Position numbers and translations under genes: made by a program
Notes under the pieces: generated by a model
What the model was told of the DNA's origin: nothing
Databases searched by the model: none
What the model saw: only the letters and a program-made list of their open reading frames with translations
Part shown: piece by piece, positions 36,904 through 45,885 of the stretch
How the letters are laid out: each line of letters opens with the position of its first letter
Position numbering within the stretch: position 1 is the first letter of the stretch
Assembly: GCF_009753675.1 (NCBI RefSeq)
Contig: NZ_WQLV01000020.1
Coordinates: 1 to 56,299, forward strand
DNA: 56,299 nt
Reading direction: 5' to 3'
Source of the DNA: Parasedimentitalea huanghaiensis
GTDB taxonomy: Bacteria; Pseudomonadota; Alphaproteobacteria; Rhodobacterales; Rhodobacteraceae

Positions 36904-37986
36904 ATGCCGATGTTCCTACGATCCCTTCTTGCAGGCGCGCTTGTCATGGGTAGCGCCGCAACGGCACAAGAGGCCGTAACCCCCCTAGATCCACTGGATG
37001 TGAACCCGGCGCAGGCGGAGCTGGGCAAACGGCTGTTCTATGATACCCGCCTGTCTGGCGATACCAGCCTGTCCTGTTCCAGCTGTCACCAGGCCGATAA
37101 GGCCTTTACCGATGGCGAGGCCCTATCACAGGCCTATACCGGTGGTGCCCATTTCAGGAATGCGCCTACTCTGGCCAACACCGGCTATCGCGCGGCTTGG
37201 CTGCATGACGGAAAGCTGGGCACCAACCTGAACGATGTTGCCCGTGAGATGATCACTGAAACCCACATGATGAACATGGATATGCGCATCATGCAGGAGC
37301 GGTTGAAGCAAGATGTAGTCTATGTCGAAATGTTCGAGGCAGCCGGTTACGGAGAACCCTCCAACGGTGGGGCGCGGAATGCTCTGCAGGCATTTCTGAA
37401 AACCATCGTGTCGCGTAACGCACCCGTGGATACCGGCGAGATGTCCGCTGCCGCACAAAGGGGGCAGGGTATCTTTGAGGGCAAAGGTCAATGTTCAACC
37501 TGCCACGCGGGCGAGCGGTTCACAGACGATCAGCCACATAACACTGGTGTGCCTAACAATCCTGACATCTGGAATGACCCAGCACGGCATTCGGTTTTTG
37601 TCTCTTATGCCAAGTTCATGGGTGTCGAAAACTACATGAACATCCGCGAAGATCTGGGTGCCTATGTTCGGACCCACGAAGAAAGCACCAAACGGACCTT
37701 CCTGACACCGAGCCTGCGCGAGCTGACCTATACCGCGCCCTACATGCACAACGGCATGATCACGACATTGGAAGAGGTGGTGGATTTCTACGACGCCGGT
37801 GGCGGCGATGACGTCAACAAGGACCCAATCCTGAAACCGCTGGGGCTGAAGCCCAGCGAAAAGGCGGATCTGCTTGCCTTCCTCCAATCGCTGAGCGGCG
37901 AGAGCTTTGATGTCGATGCCTATGTCTGGTCAGCCGACGACTATGGGTACCAGCTGATCCGTGACTGGCGCAACGTTAACAACTAA
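36904..37986 (+). CDS. Di-heme cytochrome c peroxidase, iodate-reductase cluster type (IdrP)
   Basis: About 360 residues. A signal peptide (MFLRSLLAGALVMGSAATAQ) directs it to the periplasm. Two c-type heme motifs, CSSCH and CSTCH, lie in the MauG/CcpA fold, with the distal region TAPYMHNGMITTLEEVVDFYDAGGG. It should reduce hydrogen peroxide with electrons from the periplasmic cytochrome pool. I start at 36904 or 36910, both directly behind AGGAGAGGAG; the frame back to 36853 would bury the signal peptide. It is the first gene of a run peroxidase-peroxidase-Rieske-molybdoenzyme, the gene set of the iodate reductase system. Which of IdrP1 and IdrP2 it corresponds to is not decidable here. Confidence 0.87.
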   Translation: MPMFLRSLLAGALVMGSAATAQEAVTPLDPLDVNPAQAELGKRLFYDTRLSGDTSLSCSSCHQADKAFTDGEALSQAYTGGAHFRNAPTLANTGYRAAWLHDGKLGTNLNDVAREMITETHMMNMDMRIMQERLKQDVVYVEMFEAAGYGEPSNGGARNALQAFLKTIVSRNAPVDTGEMSAAAQRGQGIFEGKGQCSTCHAGERFTDDQPHNTGVPNNPDIWNDPARHSVFVSYAKFMGVENYMNIREDLGAYVRTHEESTKRTFLTPSLRELTYTAPYMHNGMITTLEEVVDFYDAGGGDDVNKDPILKPLGLKPSEKADLLAFLQSLSGESFDVDAYVWSADDYGYQLIRDWRNVNN

Positions 37987-37998
37987 GGAGGCAAGGAT

Positions 37999-39120
37999 AT
38001 GAAACGCATTACCCCACTTATTGCAGGCCTTGCCGTGCTGAGCGCGTCCACTGCGCTGGCAAGTGACCGCCCCGCAGAACTCGAAGCACTGGGTCCACCA
38101 CCAATCCCAGCAGATAACCCCATGACCCCGGAAAAGATCGCGCTGGGCGAAAAGCTGTTCTTTGACCCGATCCTGTCGGGTAATTATTCGATGCCCTGTT
38201 CGGCATGCCACCTGCCAGACGCAGGTTGGGCCATTCAGGACAAAATCAGCTTTGGATATCCGGGCACCACACACTGGCGTAACAGCCAGACCATCGTCAA
38301 CTCGGCCTATTATGGCAAACTGTTTTGGGCCGGAGCCTCCGGCTCGCTGGAACATCAGGCCCGCTCGGCTGCCCGTGGTGGCGTTGCTGGCAACGGCGAA
38401 GACGACATGATGGAGGCCCGCTTGGCCTTTGTGCCAGAATATCGCGAAGCCTTTGCCGAGGTGTTTGGTGATGATTGGCCCAACATCCGTCACGCCTATG
38501 ATGCGATTGCCGCTTATCAGCGGACTATCGTGCAGACCGACACACCGTTCGACAACTATATGCGCGGTGACGATACGGCGCTGACCGAGCAGCAGTTGCG
38601 CGGTTTGGATGTCTTCACCGGTAAAGGAAATTGTGTCTCGTGTCACAGCGGTCCAATGCTGACCAACGAGGCCTATTATAACCTTGGCGTGCCGCCATTC
38701 GACGGTTGGGAAGACGATCCAATCGCGCAGATCACTTACCGCTTTGAGCTCTATGCCAAAGGCTCGACTGAAGACATGTACCGGACCACCAAGGATGATC
38801 CGGGTCTGTATTTCCGTACCAAGCAAAGCACCGACAAGGGTAAGTTCCGTGTGCCGTCGCTGCGTTACACGCAATACACCTATCCCTACATGCACAATGG
38901 GATGCTGGAGACGCTGCGCGATGTTGTGGAGTTCTACAACGATGGTGGTGGCGAGAACGAGTTTTCCAAAAACAAATCCGAACTGATCCAGCCCTTGGGC
39001 CTGTCAAACGGTGAAATGGACGACCTCGTAGCCTTCCTCGAGAGCCTGTCGGGCGAAGAACTTCTGCCGCCAGAGCCCGAAATCCCTGAGATGCAGCCGC
39101 TTCCTGCGGCCTCGAACTGA
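37999..39120 (+). CDS. Second di-heme cytochrome c peroxidase (IdrP)
   Basis: A 373-residue periplasmic protein with signal peptide (LIAGLAVLSASTALAS). Its two heme motifs are CSACH and CVSCH. Family segments are KLFWAGASGSLEHQARS, matching the FWDGR..SLEEQA region of cytochrome c peroxidases, and TYPYMHNGMLETLRDVVEFYNDGGG. The C-terminus is a proline/glutamate-rich tail. AAGGAGG precedes the ATG, 12 bases after the first peroxidase. The two peroxidases differ clearly in the first heme region, so they are not a recent duplication and probably have separate roles, such as removing peroxide formed when iodate is reduced. Confidence 0.88.
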   Translation: MKRITPLIAGLAVLSASTALASDRPAELEALGPPPIPADNPMTPEKIALGEKLFFDPILSGNYSMPCSACHLPDAGWAIQDKISFGYPGTTHWRNSQTIVNSAYYGKLFWAGASGSLEHQARSAARGGVAGNGEDDMMEARLAFVPEYREAFAEVFGDDWPNIRHAYDAIAAYQRTIVQTDTPFDNYMRGDDTALTEQQLRGLDVFTGKGNCVSCHSGPMLTNEAYYNLGVPPFDGWEDDPIAQITYRFELYAKGSTEDMYRTTKDDPGLYFRTKQSTDKGKFRVPSLRYTQYTYPYMHNGMLETLRDVVEFYNDGGGENEFSKNKSELIQPLGLSNGEMDDLVAFLESLSGEELLPPEPEIPEMQPLPAASN

Positions 39121-39134
39121 AAGGAGATCTGAGA

Positions 39135-39722
39135 ATGACTGTACTCGATCCCAAAATCGCTGCCGCAATCAACGGTGAAAACGGTGAAGCTGCCAAGGCA
39201 GGCACCCGTAAATGTCTGATGAACCGGCGTCAGGTCCTGCTGTCCGGTGGCATTGCAACCTCTATGGTTATGGTTGGTATTCCTGGAGCCCCAGAGGCCC
39301 AGACCCCGGCGGTGATCTCGACTTACCCCCGCAAGTTCATCGCAAAGCTGAGCGAGTTGAAGACCGATGAACCTTTCGACTTTGAATACCCGGACGAAGG
39401 GCAATACGCAGAGTCCATCCTTGTCAAACTGGGCAAAGAAGCCGGAGGCGGTATCGGTTCGGACAAAGATGTCGTGGCCTTCAACTATACTTGCACCCAC
39501 CAGGGTGGGCCCCTGCAGGGCACCTATAAAGCGGCCGACAAGGCGCTGGGGCCATGCCCACTTCACCTGACAACCTTTGATCTGACACGGCACGGGATCT
39601 TTATCTCCGGCCAAGCCTATCAATCGCTGCCGCAGGTGCTTTTGGAAGTGGATGGCGACGACATTTACGCCGTCGGCATGTTTGGCCTGATCTATGGCCG
39701 CTTTGACAATCTTCAGGCGTAA
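39135..39722 (+). CDS. idrB: Rieske iron-sulfur subunit with Tat signal (IdrB/AioB-like)
   Basis: A 195-residue small subunit. A twin-arginine signal at residues 31-32 (NRRQVLLSGG) precedes a hydrophobic segment, so the folded protein is exported by Tat, with the large subunit presumably carried along. The Rieske [2Fe-2S] ligands are Cys120-x-His122 and Cys141-x2-His144. The two extra cysteines that form the usual disulfide are absent: the motifs read CTHQGG and CPLH. It passes electrons to the large subunit. AAGGAG lies 8 bases before the ATG, and the molybdoenzyme gene follows 12 bases after the stop. The symbol rests on gene context; an arsenite oxidase small subunit would look alike. Confidence 0.8.
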   Translation: MTVLDPKIAAAINGENGEAAKAGTRKCLMNRRQVLLSGGIATSMVMVGIPGAPEAQTPAVISTYPRKFIAKLSELKTDEPFDFEYPDEGQYAESILVKLGKEAGGGIGSDKDVVAFNYTCTHQGGPLQGTYKAADKALGPCPLHLTTFDLTRHGIFISGQAYQSLPQVLLEVDGDDIYAVGMFGLIYGRFDNLQA

Positions 39723-39734
39723 GGAGGTACACCA

Positions 39735-42410
39735 ATGTCCACACCATATTATGTACCAGAAGAATCCATCCCACTGCCGCCGCCAGACGCCGAAGTCATT
39801 TCGACTGCGTGTGATTATTGCGTGGTTGCTTGTGGCTACAAAGTCTATCGCTGGCCCGTTCGTGGCGGCCACATGGGTGGCCCGCTGGCAGACCAGAACG
39901 CCTTTGGCGAGGATTTCCCGGTGGCCCCTCTGGGTCCTTGGGTCGCCCCGAACCAGCACAACATTGTGTTGCACAACGGCGAGCCGCACCACGTCGTGAT
40001 TATCCCGGATAAAGACACCGAGTTCGTCAATTACAGCGGTAACTCGTCCATCCGTGGCGGTGCGCTGGCGAAAAAAGTCTATAATCCGCAGACCCCAACC
40101 CGTGACCGGTTAAAGTCACCAATGGTTCGGATGTTTGGCGTCCTGATGCCGGTAACCTGGGATTTTGCGCTGGATATCGCGGCTGCTGTTGGGTTGGATG
40201 TTCAAAAGAAACACGGTACCAATGCTTACGGCGTCAAAACCTTCTCGTATGGGTTCATGGAGAACACCTACGCGATCACCAAATATGCGCTGGGCAATAT
40301 CCGGACCGCAAACTTCACCTTCCACGATACCCCGTCGGATGTGTCTTCGACCCCTGGTTTCCGGGATGCTGGGTTTGATAACTTTGGCCCCAGCTACGAT
40401 GACTGGGCCGAGGCCGACACTCTGCTGATGTGTGGCACCGACCCCTACGAGTCGAAAACTATCCTGTATACCGACTACATCATGCCGGCCATTCAGAACG
40501 GTCAAAAGGCCATCTTTATGCTGCCACGCAGCACTGGTGGTGTTGCTTTTGCTGAAAAGCACGGCGGTATGTTGTTGGACATTCAGCCCGGTACCGATTT
40601 GCCGGTGGTTCTGGCGATTGCTCGTGTCATCGTCGAAAACGGCTGGCAGGATGACGAGTGGATCAAGAACTGGGTCAACAACAAATGGGAAAGCTCCTCG
40701 GGGTTTGGCCAGGGAACACGGAATACCCCGTGGCAGTGGCGCACAACTTGGGGCAAGTTCCAGACCAAGGGCTTTGACGACTGGAAAGAATGGCTGCTGG
40801 CACAGGACTATTCAGTGCCTGAAAAAGCTGCTGAGATTGCCCAGATCGACGTGCAGAAAATCTATACTGCCGCCGAATGGATGGCCAAACCCAAAGCTGA
40901 TGGTTCCCGTCCAAAGACTTCGATCATGATCGAAAAGGGATTCTATTGGTCTAACAACACCGGCAACACCCAAGCGATTTCTGCGCTGGGCATTGCCTGT
41001 GGCTGTGGCGGTCGTCCGGGTCAGGTGATCGGCCGGGCAGGTGGTCACCAGCGTGGTGGTCTGCGTGGCGGTGGCTATCCCCGCAACAAGTCGCCCGAAA
41101 AATTGCCGGGTCGTCGCCGTCGCGCGATGGACACCGACCGGTATTTCATGTCGGGTCACACCCGGTTTGCCCATGTCATCGGCACCACCTGGGTGCAGGC
41201 GATGTGCGGAACCCAGTCGCTGCAAGCCAAGTTCGAAGAGCTGACAGTTCGTAATCCGCATCAGGTGACCAGCTTTGACAAGCAGGACATCATCGACACG
41301 CTGATCAAGCGCGCCGACAGTGGCGGCACCGTGGTGGTGAACCAGGATATCTATCTGGTTGATCCAATTGGTGCCCGGTATGCGGATATTGTCTTCCCGG
41401 CCTCTGGTTGGGGTGAAGAGGACTTTACCCGTGCCAATGGTGAACGCCGGATCCGTCTGTATCCCAAATTCTACGATGCACCGGGTGAGGCCAAGCCAGA
41501 CTGGTGGATCATTGCGCAACTGTCGCAGAAAATGGGCTTTGAAGGTTTCGACTGGAAAAACTCCAATGACGTTCTGGAAGAAGGGGCCCGCCACAGCCGT
41601 GGATCGCGCAAAGACTTTAACATGGTCAAAGTTGCGGCTCATCGTGAAGGCAAAACTCTGCATCAGAAGCTGGGCGAATTTGGAACCAATGGTATTCAGG
41701 GGCCAGTGCTCATGCGGGCCGATGGCACTCTGGAAGGCACCAAACGTCTGCACGATGTGAACCGTGAGCTTCCGGCCGAGGGACCGGTGGGCAGCAATGT
41801 CTTCAACAAGAAGTTGACCCACTTCAACAGCCAGACCGGCAAGTGCAACATCCAGAAAGCTCCATGGGATCTATTCTCGTCTTATTGGGAATGGCTGAAA
41901 CCGCGTGAAGGTGAAATCTGGATTTCTTCTGGCCGTATCAACGAGCGTTGGCAGTCTGGATATGATGACCGTCGGCGTCCGTACATTGTACAGCGTTGGC
42001 CTGAAAACTGGATCGAGATCCACCCAAAAGTGGCCGAAGCACGAGGCATTGAAAATGGCGACTATGTGCAGGTCTACTCAGACCGGATCCCAGTGCAGAC
42101 TGATACCATCGTGGGGGTCGAAGGGGATGATTTCGATTTTGCCTCCCTGCTTAAGAATGGTCATATCGAGCTGACAAATGCCTCGATCACTGCGGTGGCG
42201 ATTGTCACCCCTGCGGTTAAGGAAAACCTTGGCTATATGGACTTCCTGCACACCTCTCAGCCAGCCAACGCGCTGTCGGGGCGGGTCGTGGATTGGATCA
42301 GCGGCAACTACAACTTCAAGATGGGTGTCGGCAAAGTGCGTAAAATGGGTGAAAGCCCCTACAAGCACCAGTTCCGATCCATGTCTTTTGCCCGGCGCGA
42401 CATCGCCTAA
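39735..42410 (+). CDS. idrA: Molybdopterin oxidoreductase, probable iodate reductase catalytic subunit
   Basis: An 891-residue bis-MGD enzyme of the DMSO-reductase superfamily, arsenite-oxidase/IdrA branch. Cys26-x2-Cys29-x3-Cys33, with Ser104 where a fourth Cys would sit, indicates a [3Fe-4S] cluster. It has no signal of its own and should ride out with the Tat-bearing Rieske subunit. Arg434 and His438 (GRAGGHQ) match Arg419 and His423 of arsenite oxidase, but by manual alignment from memory the arsenite-binding His195 and Glu203 fall on about Gly208 and Asn216. That, and the two flanking di-heme peroxidases, favour iodate over arsenite. The likely reaction is iodate reduction in the periplasm. 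AAGGAGG precedes the ATG. Confidence 0.78.
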   Translation: MSTPYYVPEESIPLPPPDAEVISTACDYCVVACGYKVYRWPVRGGHMGGPLADQNAFGEDFPVAPLGPWVAPNQHNIVLHNGEPHHVVIIPDKDTEFVNYSGNSSIRGGALAKKVYNPQTPTRDRLKSPMVRMFGVLMPVTWDFALDIAAAVGLDVQKKHGTNAYGVKTFSYGFMENTYAITKYALGNIRTANFTFHDTPSDVSSTPGFRDAGFDNFGPSYDDWAEADTLLMCGTDPYESKTILYTDYIMPAIQNGQKAIFMLPRSTGGVAFAEKHGGMLLDIQPGTDLPVVLAIARVIVENGWQDDEWIKNWVNNKWESSSGFGQGTRNTPWQWRTTWGKFQTKGFDDWKEWLLAQDYSVPEKAAEIAQIDVQKIYTAAEWMAKPKADGSRPKTSIMIEKGFYWSNNTGNTQAISALGIACGCGGRPGQVIGRAGGHQRGGLRGGGYPRNKSPEKLPGRRRRAMDTDRYFMSGHTRFAHVIGTTWVQAMCGTQSLQAKFEELTVRNPHQVTSFDKQDIIDTLIKRADSGGTVVVNQDIYLVDPIGARYADIVFPASGWGEEDFTRANGERRIRLYPKFYDAPGEAKPDWWIIAQLSQKMGFEGFDWKNSNDVLEEGARHSRGSRKDFNMVKVAAHREGKTLHQKLGEFGTNGIQGPVLMRADGTLEGTKRLHDVNRELPAEGPVGSNVFNKKLTHFNSQTGKCNIQKAPWDLFSSYWEWLKPREGEIWISSGRINERWQSGYDDRRRPYIVQRWPENWIEIHPKVAEARGIENGDYVQVYSDRIPVQTDTIVGVEGDDFDFASLLKNGHIELTNASITAVAIVTPAVKENLGYMDFLHTSQPANALSGRVVDWISGNYNFKMGVGKVRKMGESPYKHQFRSMSFARRDIA

Positions 42411-42416
42411 ATAGCT

Positions 42417-42447
42417 GATCTCCGGCGACACCCCGTCGCCGGAGATC
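42417..42447 (+). other. Strong hairpin between molybdoenzyme and HEAT-repeat genes
   Basis: A perfect 13-base-pair stem (42417-42429 with 42435-42447) around the five-base loop ACCCC begins 6 bases after the idrA stop. No T run follows. It could terminate most transcripts, or stabilise the structural-gene message relative to the accessory genes that follow. Confidence 0.65.
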
Positions 42448-42467
42448 CCTAATTCCTGACGAAAGAT

Positions 42468-44564
42468 ATGAGGCACCCCATGCTGGCCGATCCGATCCGA
42501 ACCACAGAAATCACGTCCGCAATCCTGCCTCATGTTCACAGCGAAAATGAGGTGATCCGATGTGCCGCAGTGCGGGCTTTGGGGCGCAATGGTCAAGATG
42601 ACCCACGCAGCCGCGAAGTGCTTTTGGAACTGATCCGCGATGGGGATCCGGACATTCGCAGTGACGCTATCGAGGCGCTGGCCCCGTTGGCACAGGCCGA
42701 AGATGTCGACATGATCCTGGAGTCGCTGCAAGCTGATCCCGTGCGCGAGGTCAAGCTGGTTGCGATCCAGATTTTGGTGGCACTGAAGGACACCAAATGT
42801 GTCCCGCAATTGCGGGCGCTGGCGCTTAGTAAATGTGAAGACAGTGTGGTCTGGGAGGATGAGATCGCTGATTGGGACGACTGGATGGATATCCAGATCG
42901 CTGCGATCAACGCTCTGGGTTCATTGGGGGCAAGCGATAGCATTGATGATTTGCTGGCGGCGTTGAATGACGAAATGGGCCAGACGCTGGACATCCCGGT
43001 GTTCCGGGCATTGGCGCAGCTGGGGCAACAAGGTCTGGTCTGGCTGCTGGCCACGGTTGAGGCTGGCAAAGGTTTGGCGCGAAAACGTGCGGCGGACGCA
43101 TTGGCTGATGTGGACCCGGATCTGTTGCGCCCCTATCTTGATCGATTGACCGGAGCCGACGATGTGGCACTGCGGTTGTTGGGCTTGTCGCTGTTAACTG
43201 CAGACGATCCAAAGGCCGAACAACTAACGCTGCAAGATGCTTCACAAGATTTGCGTCTTGCAGGGCTGGTCAAATTTTCCAAATCTCGCCCTGAATGGGT
43301 GATCGCTGCTCTGGCGGACCCGTCCGAGAAGGTACAGGCGACGGCGTTGGAACAGTTGGAATTGCCACTGCCCGACTACCTGCACGATATGCTGGTGGAT
43401 AATATTCTGGCTTGGCTGCTGAATGGTGGTGCGATTTTGACCCCAGCGGCGGCAACCTTGCTCCCCAAAGTCGCTCCCCAGCGCGCGGCGGGCCCGTTAA
43501 ATGCGCTGGCGAGTGATGCGGACCGTCCGATCGAAGCTCGATTGGCGGCTATTCGTGGTCTTGGCGGCATAGGTGGTCCAGCAATGTCCGAGATTTTGGG
43601 CGCATTGCTTGCAGATCGCAGTCAGCAGGTGCGGCTGGTGGCTCTGCACGAGATCAAAGCGCTGGCACAAGCCGGTGACCGCACCGCTCTGGACATTCTG
43701 CTGCACGCAATCGGTGGCACCCAATTGGATGAAGAGGACAAAGTGCAGGTTCTGAATCTCGGGGCGGCACCGGATGTTGGCATGCCTAAAGAGGACGCAC
43801 CCTCAAACCTTCGTATCAGCGAAGAGGGTGAGATCCTGCAAGAGGATCCTTCTGAGAGTGATGTTCCTGCTACCGGATCAACTCTGGCCGCATTACAACT
43901 TGTTACCCCCGAGGCAGAGGCGCAGGCCGCAAAATCCAAGCCTAAGGGAAAGAAAAATAGAGTCGCAATTGAAGGACCAGATGCTGTTGGTGAAGACCTG
44001 AGCTGCGCTGCAATCGAGGCCGCGCGAACGTTGGGATCTGTGCGGGTTGCCGCGGCGGTGGCGACACAGATCACTGCATCATCAGATCGTATTCGCATAG
44101 CCTCGTGGCGGGCATTGGCCACGAGCTTCCCAAGTTGTTTCGAGGCGGCGCAGGCTGCTCCGATGGCATTGTGTGATGCTTCGCCCGAGGTGCGTCGCGA
44201 GGCCTTGAAGGTACTGATTTTGACCGATCAGTTGGATAGGTACTTGCTTCAGGCGCTGGACGATCAAGATGCTTTGGTGCGGGCGGATGCGGTGGCACAG
44301 CTCAGCGATGAACGCTTGCTCCCATTCATATCAGATACGGCGGTCTCCGTGCGCCACGCAGCCTTGTCCGCAGCCTTGGACAGTGGCGATAAAAAACTGT
44401 CGGCACAGGCCATTGCTCAGGTCTTTGCTGCTGGGCGCGTAGATACCCTTGCATGGGCAGTGAAACAGTCTGACGACATGCAGGCTGAAGCAGTGCGCCG
44501 GTTAAATACTGGCAAAGAGGGTCGTGCCAGTTTCATCATATTGGACGCTTTAGCGGCCAGCTGA
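42468..44564 (+). CDS. HEAT-repeat protein of the molybdoenzyme operon
   Basis: A 698-residue soluble protein built of helical HEAT/PBS-lyase-type repeats (for example EVIRCAAVRALGRNG, DPDIRSDAIEALAPLA, QQVRLVALHEIKALA, VRHAALSAALDSG). A charged low-complexity linker sits in the middle (about residues 440-510, with KSKPKGKKNR), dividing it into N- and C-terminal repeat blocks. There is no signal peptide, so it acts in the cytoplasm. It is a binding scaffold, not an obvious enzyme. Placed between the molybdoenzyme and MoeA, it is a candidate maturation or export chaperone. The ATG at 42480, behind GAGG, is an alternative start. Confidence 0.8.
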   Translation: MRHPMLADPIRTTEITSAILPHVHSENEVIRCAAVRALGRNGQDDPRSREVLLELIRDGDPDIRSDAIEALAPLAQAEDVDMILESLQADPVREVKLVAIQILVALKDTKCVPQLRALALSKCEDSVVWEDEIADWDDWMDIQIAAINALGSLGASDSIDDLLAALNDEMGQTLDIPVFRALAQLGQQGLVWLLATVEAGKGLARKRAADALADVDPDLLRPYLDRLTGADDVALRLLGLSLLTADDPKAEQLTLQDASQDLRLAGLVKFSKSRPEWVIAALADPSEKVQATALEQLELPLPDYLHDMLVDNILAWLLNGGAILTPAAATLLPKVAPQRAAGPLNALASDADRPIEARLAAIRGLGGIGGPAMSEILGALLADRSQQVRLVALHEIKALAQAGDRTALDILLHAIGGTQLDEEDKVQVLNLGAAPDVGMPKEDAPSNLRISEEGEILQEDPSESDVPATGSTLAALQLVTPEAEAQAAKSKPKGKKNRVAIEGPDAVGEDLSCAAIEAARTLGSVRVAAAVATQITASSDRIRIASWRALATSFPSCFEAAQAAPMALCDASPEVRREALKVLILTDQLDRYLLQALDDQDALVRADAVAQLSDERLLPFISDTAVSVRHAALSAALDSGDKKLSAQAIAQVFAAGRVDTLAWAVKQSDDMQAEAVRRLNTGKEGRASFIILDALAAS

Positions 44565-44597
44565 CATCAACCCGACAGCAAAGGAACATCAAAGCCA

Positions 44598-45875
44598 ATG
44601 ACCGTCATGCAACCCTTAGAGACCGCTGGATGCGGCTGTGATGCACTTGATTTACCGCAGGGTCTGACTTCTATCGCCGAAGCTCTTGACCTGATTTCGG
44701 ACTGGGTTGCGCCTCTTCCAGATATGGATTGTGTTGCTCTGGATCAGGCGCAGGGGCGCATTCTTGCGCAGGCTGTTACGGCACAGACGCTGACACCCCC
44801 CTTCGACAATTCAGCGATGGATGGCTACGCAGTGAGATCGACTGATTTTAGCGGGCCAGCACCTTGGCGGCTTAAGGTTACAACCTGTGTCCGGGCTGGC
44901 AGTCCGATGGTGACGTCTGTGATACCGGGAGAGGCAGTTCAGCTGTTCACCGGTGCGCCACTGCCGCTGGGCGTAGATGCGGTGGTGATGCAGGAACATG
45001 TGACCCGCATTGGGGATCACATCACCCTCACCAACCGTCCTAAACCCAAGGCCAACATTCGGTATGCCGGTGAAGATATGGCGCCGGGCCAACAAATCAT
45101 AACATCCGGTCAAAGGTTGGGCGCAGCTGAAATTGCGGTGTTGGCGGCTGCTGGGTGCAGTACCGTTGTGGTCCAGCGGCGACCACGGGTGGCGATCCTG
45201 ACGACCGGAGACGAGGTGCGCGCACCGGGTACTGATCTGGACGTATCCGCAATCTGGGATGTAAACGCGCCGATGTTGACCGCCGCCATCCGTTCTTCTG
45301 GCGGGGAGGTTATGCAGGTTGTTCAAGCTGGGGATAGCTTATTTGCGCTGCGCGATACACTGGCCACGCTGGCACACCAGGTGGATATGATTGTCACGAC
45401 CGGTGGCATCTCTGTTGGCGCTGCAGATTTCGTGAAGCCAGCAATTGAACAGCTGAGTGGCAAGATGGCGTTTTCCGGCGTAGCGGTCAAACCCGGTAAG
45501 CCCGTGTCTTTTGGCAAAATCGGGTCCGCCTATTGGTTGGGGTTGCCGGGCAATCCGGTCTCGGCATTTGTGACCTGGACGCTGTTTGGCAGCCGGTTGA
45601 TGAACGGATTGAGCAAGCGCACGACAGGACAATCGAAACGACGCCATGTGGTAACCGCTGCTCCACTTAACCACCGAACCGGGCGTTGCGAGTTGCGATT
45701 AGCCACCCTATCTGGCTTTGACGGTTTGGGACGTGAAGTGGTGAGTTGTCCGGCGGATACCCAATCGGCCCGTGTGTCGCGCCTAACTGGGGCAGATGGG
45801 CTGGTTTTTATTCCTGCTGACACTGACACCATCCCAGAGGGCGGGTTGGTCGAATTTATGCCCTTCAAGTACTAA
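44598..45875 (+). CDS. moeA: Molybdopterin molybdenumtransferase MoeA
   Basis: A 425-residue MoeA protein. The N-terminal domain includes LTPPFDNSAMDGYAVRS, and the MoCF-binding domain has AILTTGDEV, TTGGISVGAADF, VAVKPGKPVSFG and LPGNPVSAFVTW. It inserts molybdate into adenylylated molybdopterin to give the active cofactor. It lies 33 bases after the HEAT-repeat gene and is probably a dedicated copy serving the molybdoenzyme encoded upstream; whether the genome has another moeA cannot be seen. Confidence 0.93.
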   Translation: MTVMQPLETAGCGCDALDLPQGLTSIAEALDLISDWVAPLPDMDCVALDQAQGRILAQAVTAQTLTPPFDNSAMDGYAVRSTDFSGPAPWRLKVTTCVRAGSPMVTSVIPGEAVQLFTGAPLPLGVDAVVMQEHVTRIGDHITLTNRPKPKANIRYAGEDMAPGQQIITSGQRLGAAEIAVLAAAGCSTVVVQRRPRVAILTTGDEVRAPGTDLDVSAIWDVNAPMLTAAIRSSGGEVMQVVQAGDSLFALRDTLATLAHQVDMIVTTGGISVGAADFVKPAIEQLSGKMAFSGVAVKPGKPVSFGKIGSAYWLGLPGNPVSAFVTWTLFGSRLMNGLSKRTTGQSKRRHVVTAAPLNHRTGRCELRLATLSGFDGLGREVVSCPADTQSARVSRLTGADGLVFIPADTDTIPEGGLVEFMPFKY

Positions 45876-45885
45876 GGAAAACCTG

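Noticed and set aside
37930-39992. Two long minus-strand frames of 321 and 352 codons
   Set aside because: They lie opposite the second peroxidase, Rieske and molybdoenzyme genes and reflect codon bias in high-GC coding DNA; no signal, domain or start site supports them.
36904-42410. Arsenite oxidase (aioBA) operon
   Set aside because: The Rieske and large subunits look alike, but arsenite operons normally carry a small cytochrome c and not two di-heme peroxidases, and two arsenite-binding residues appear absent. Kept as the main alternative.
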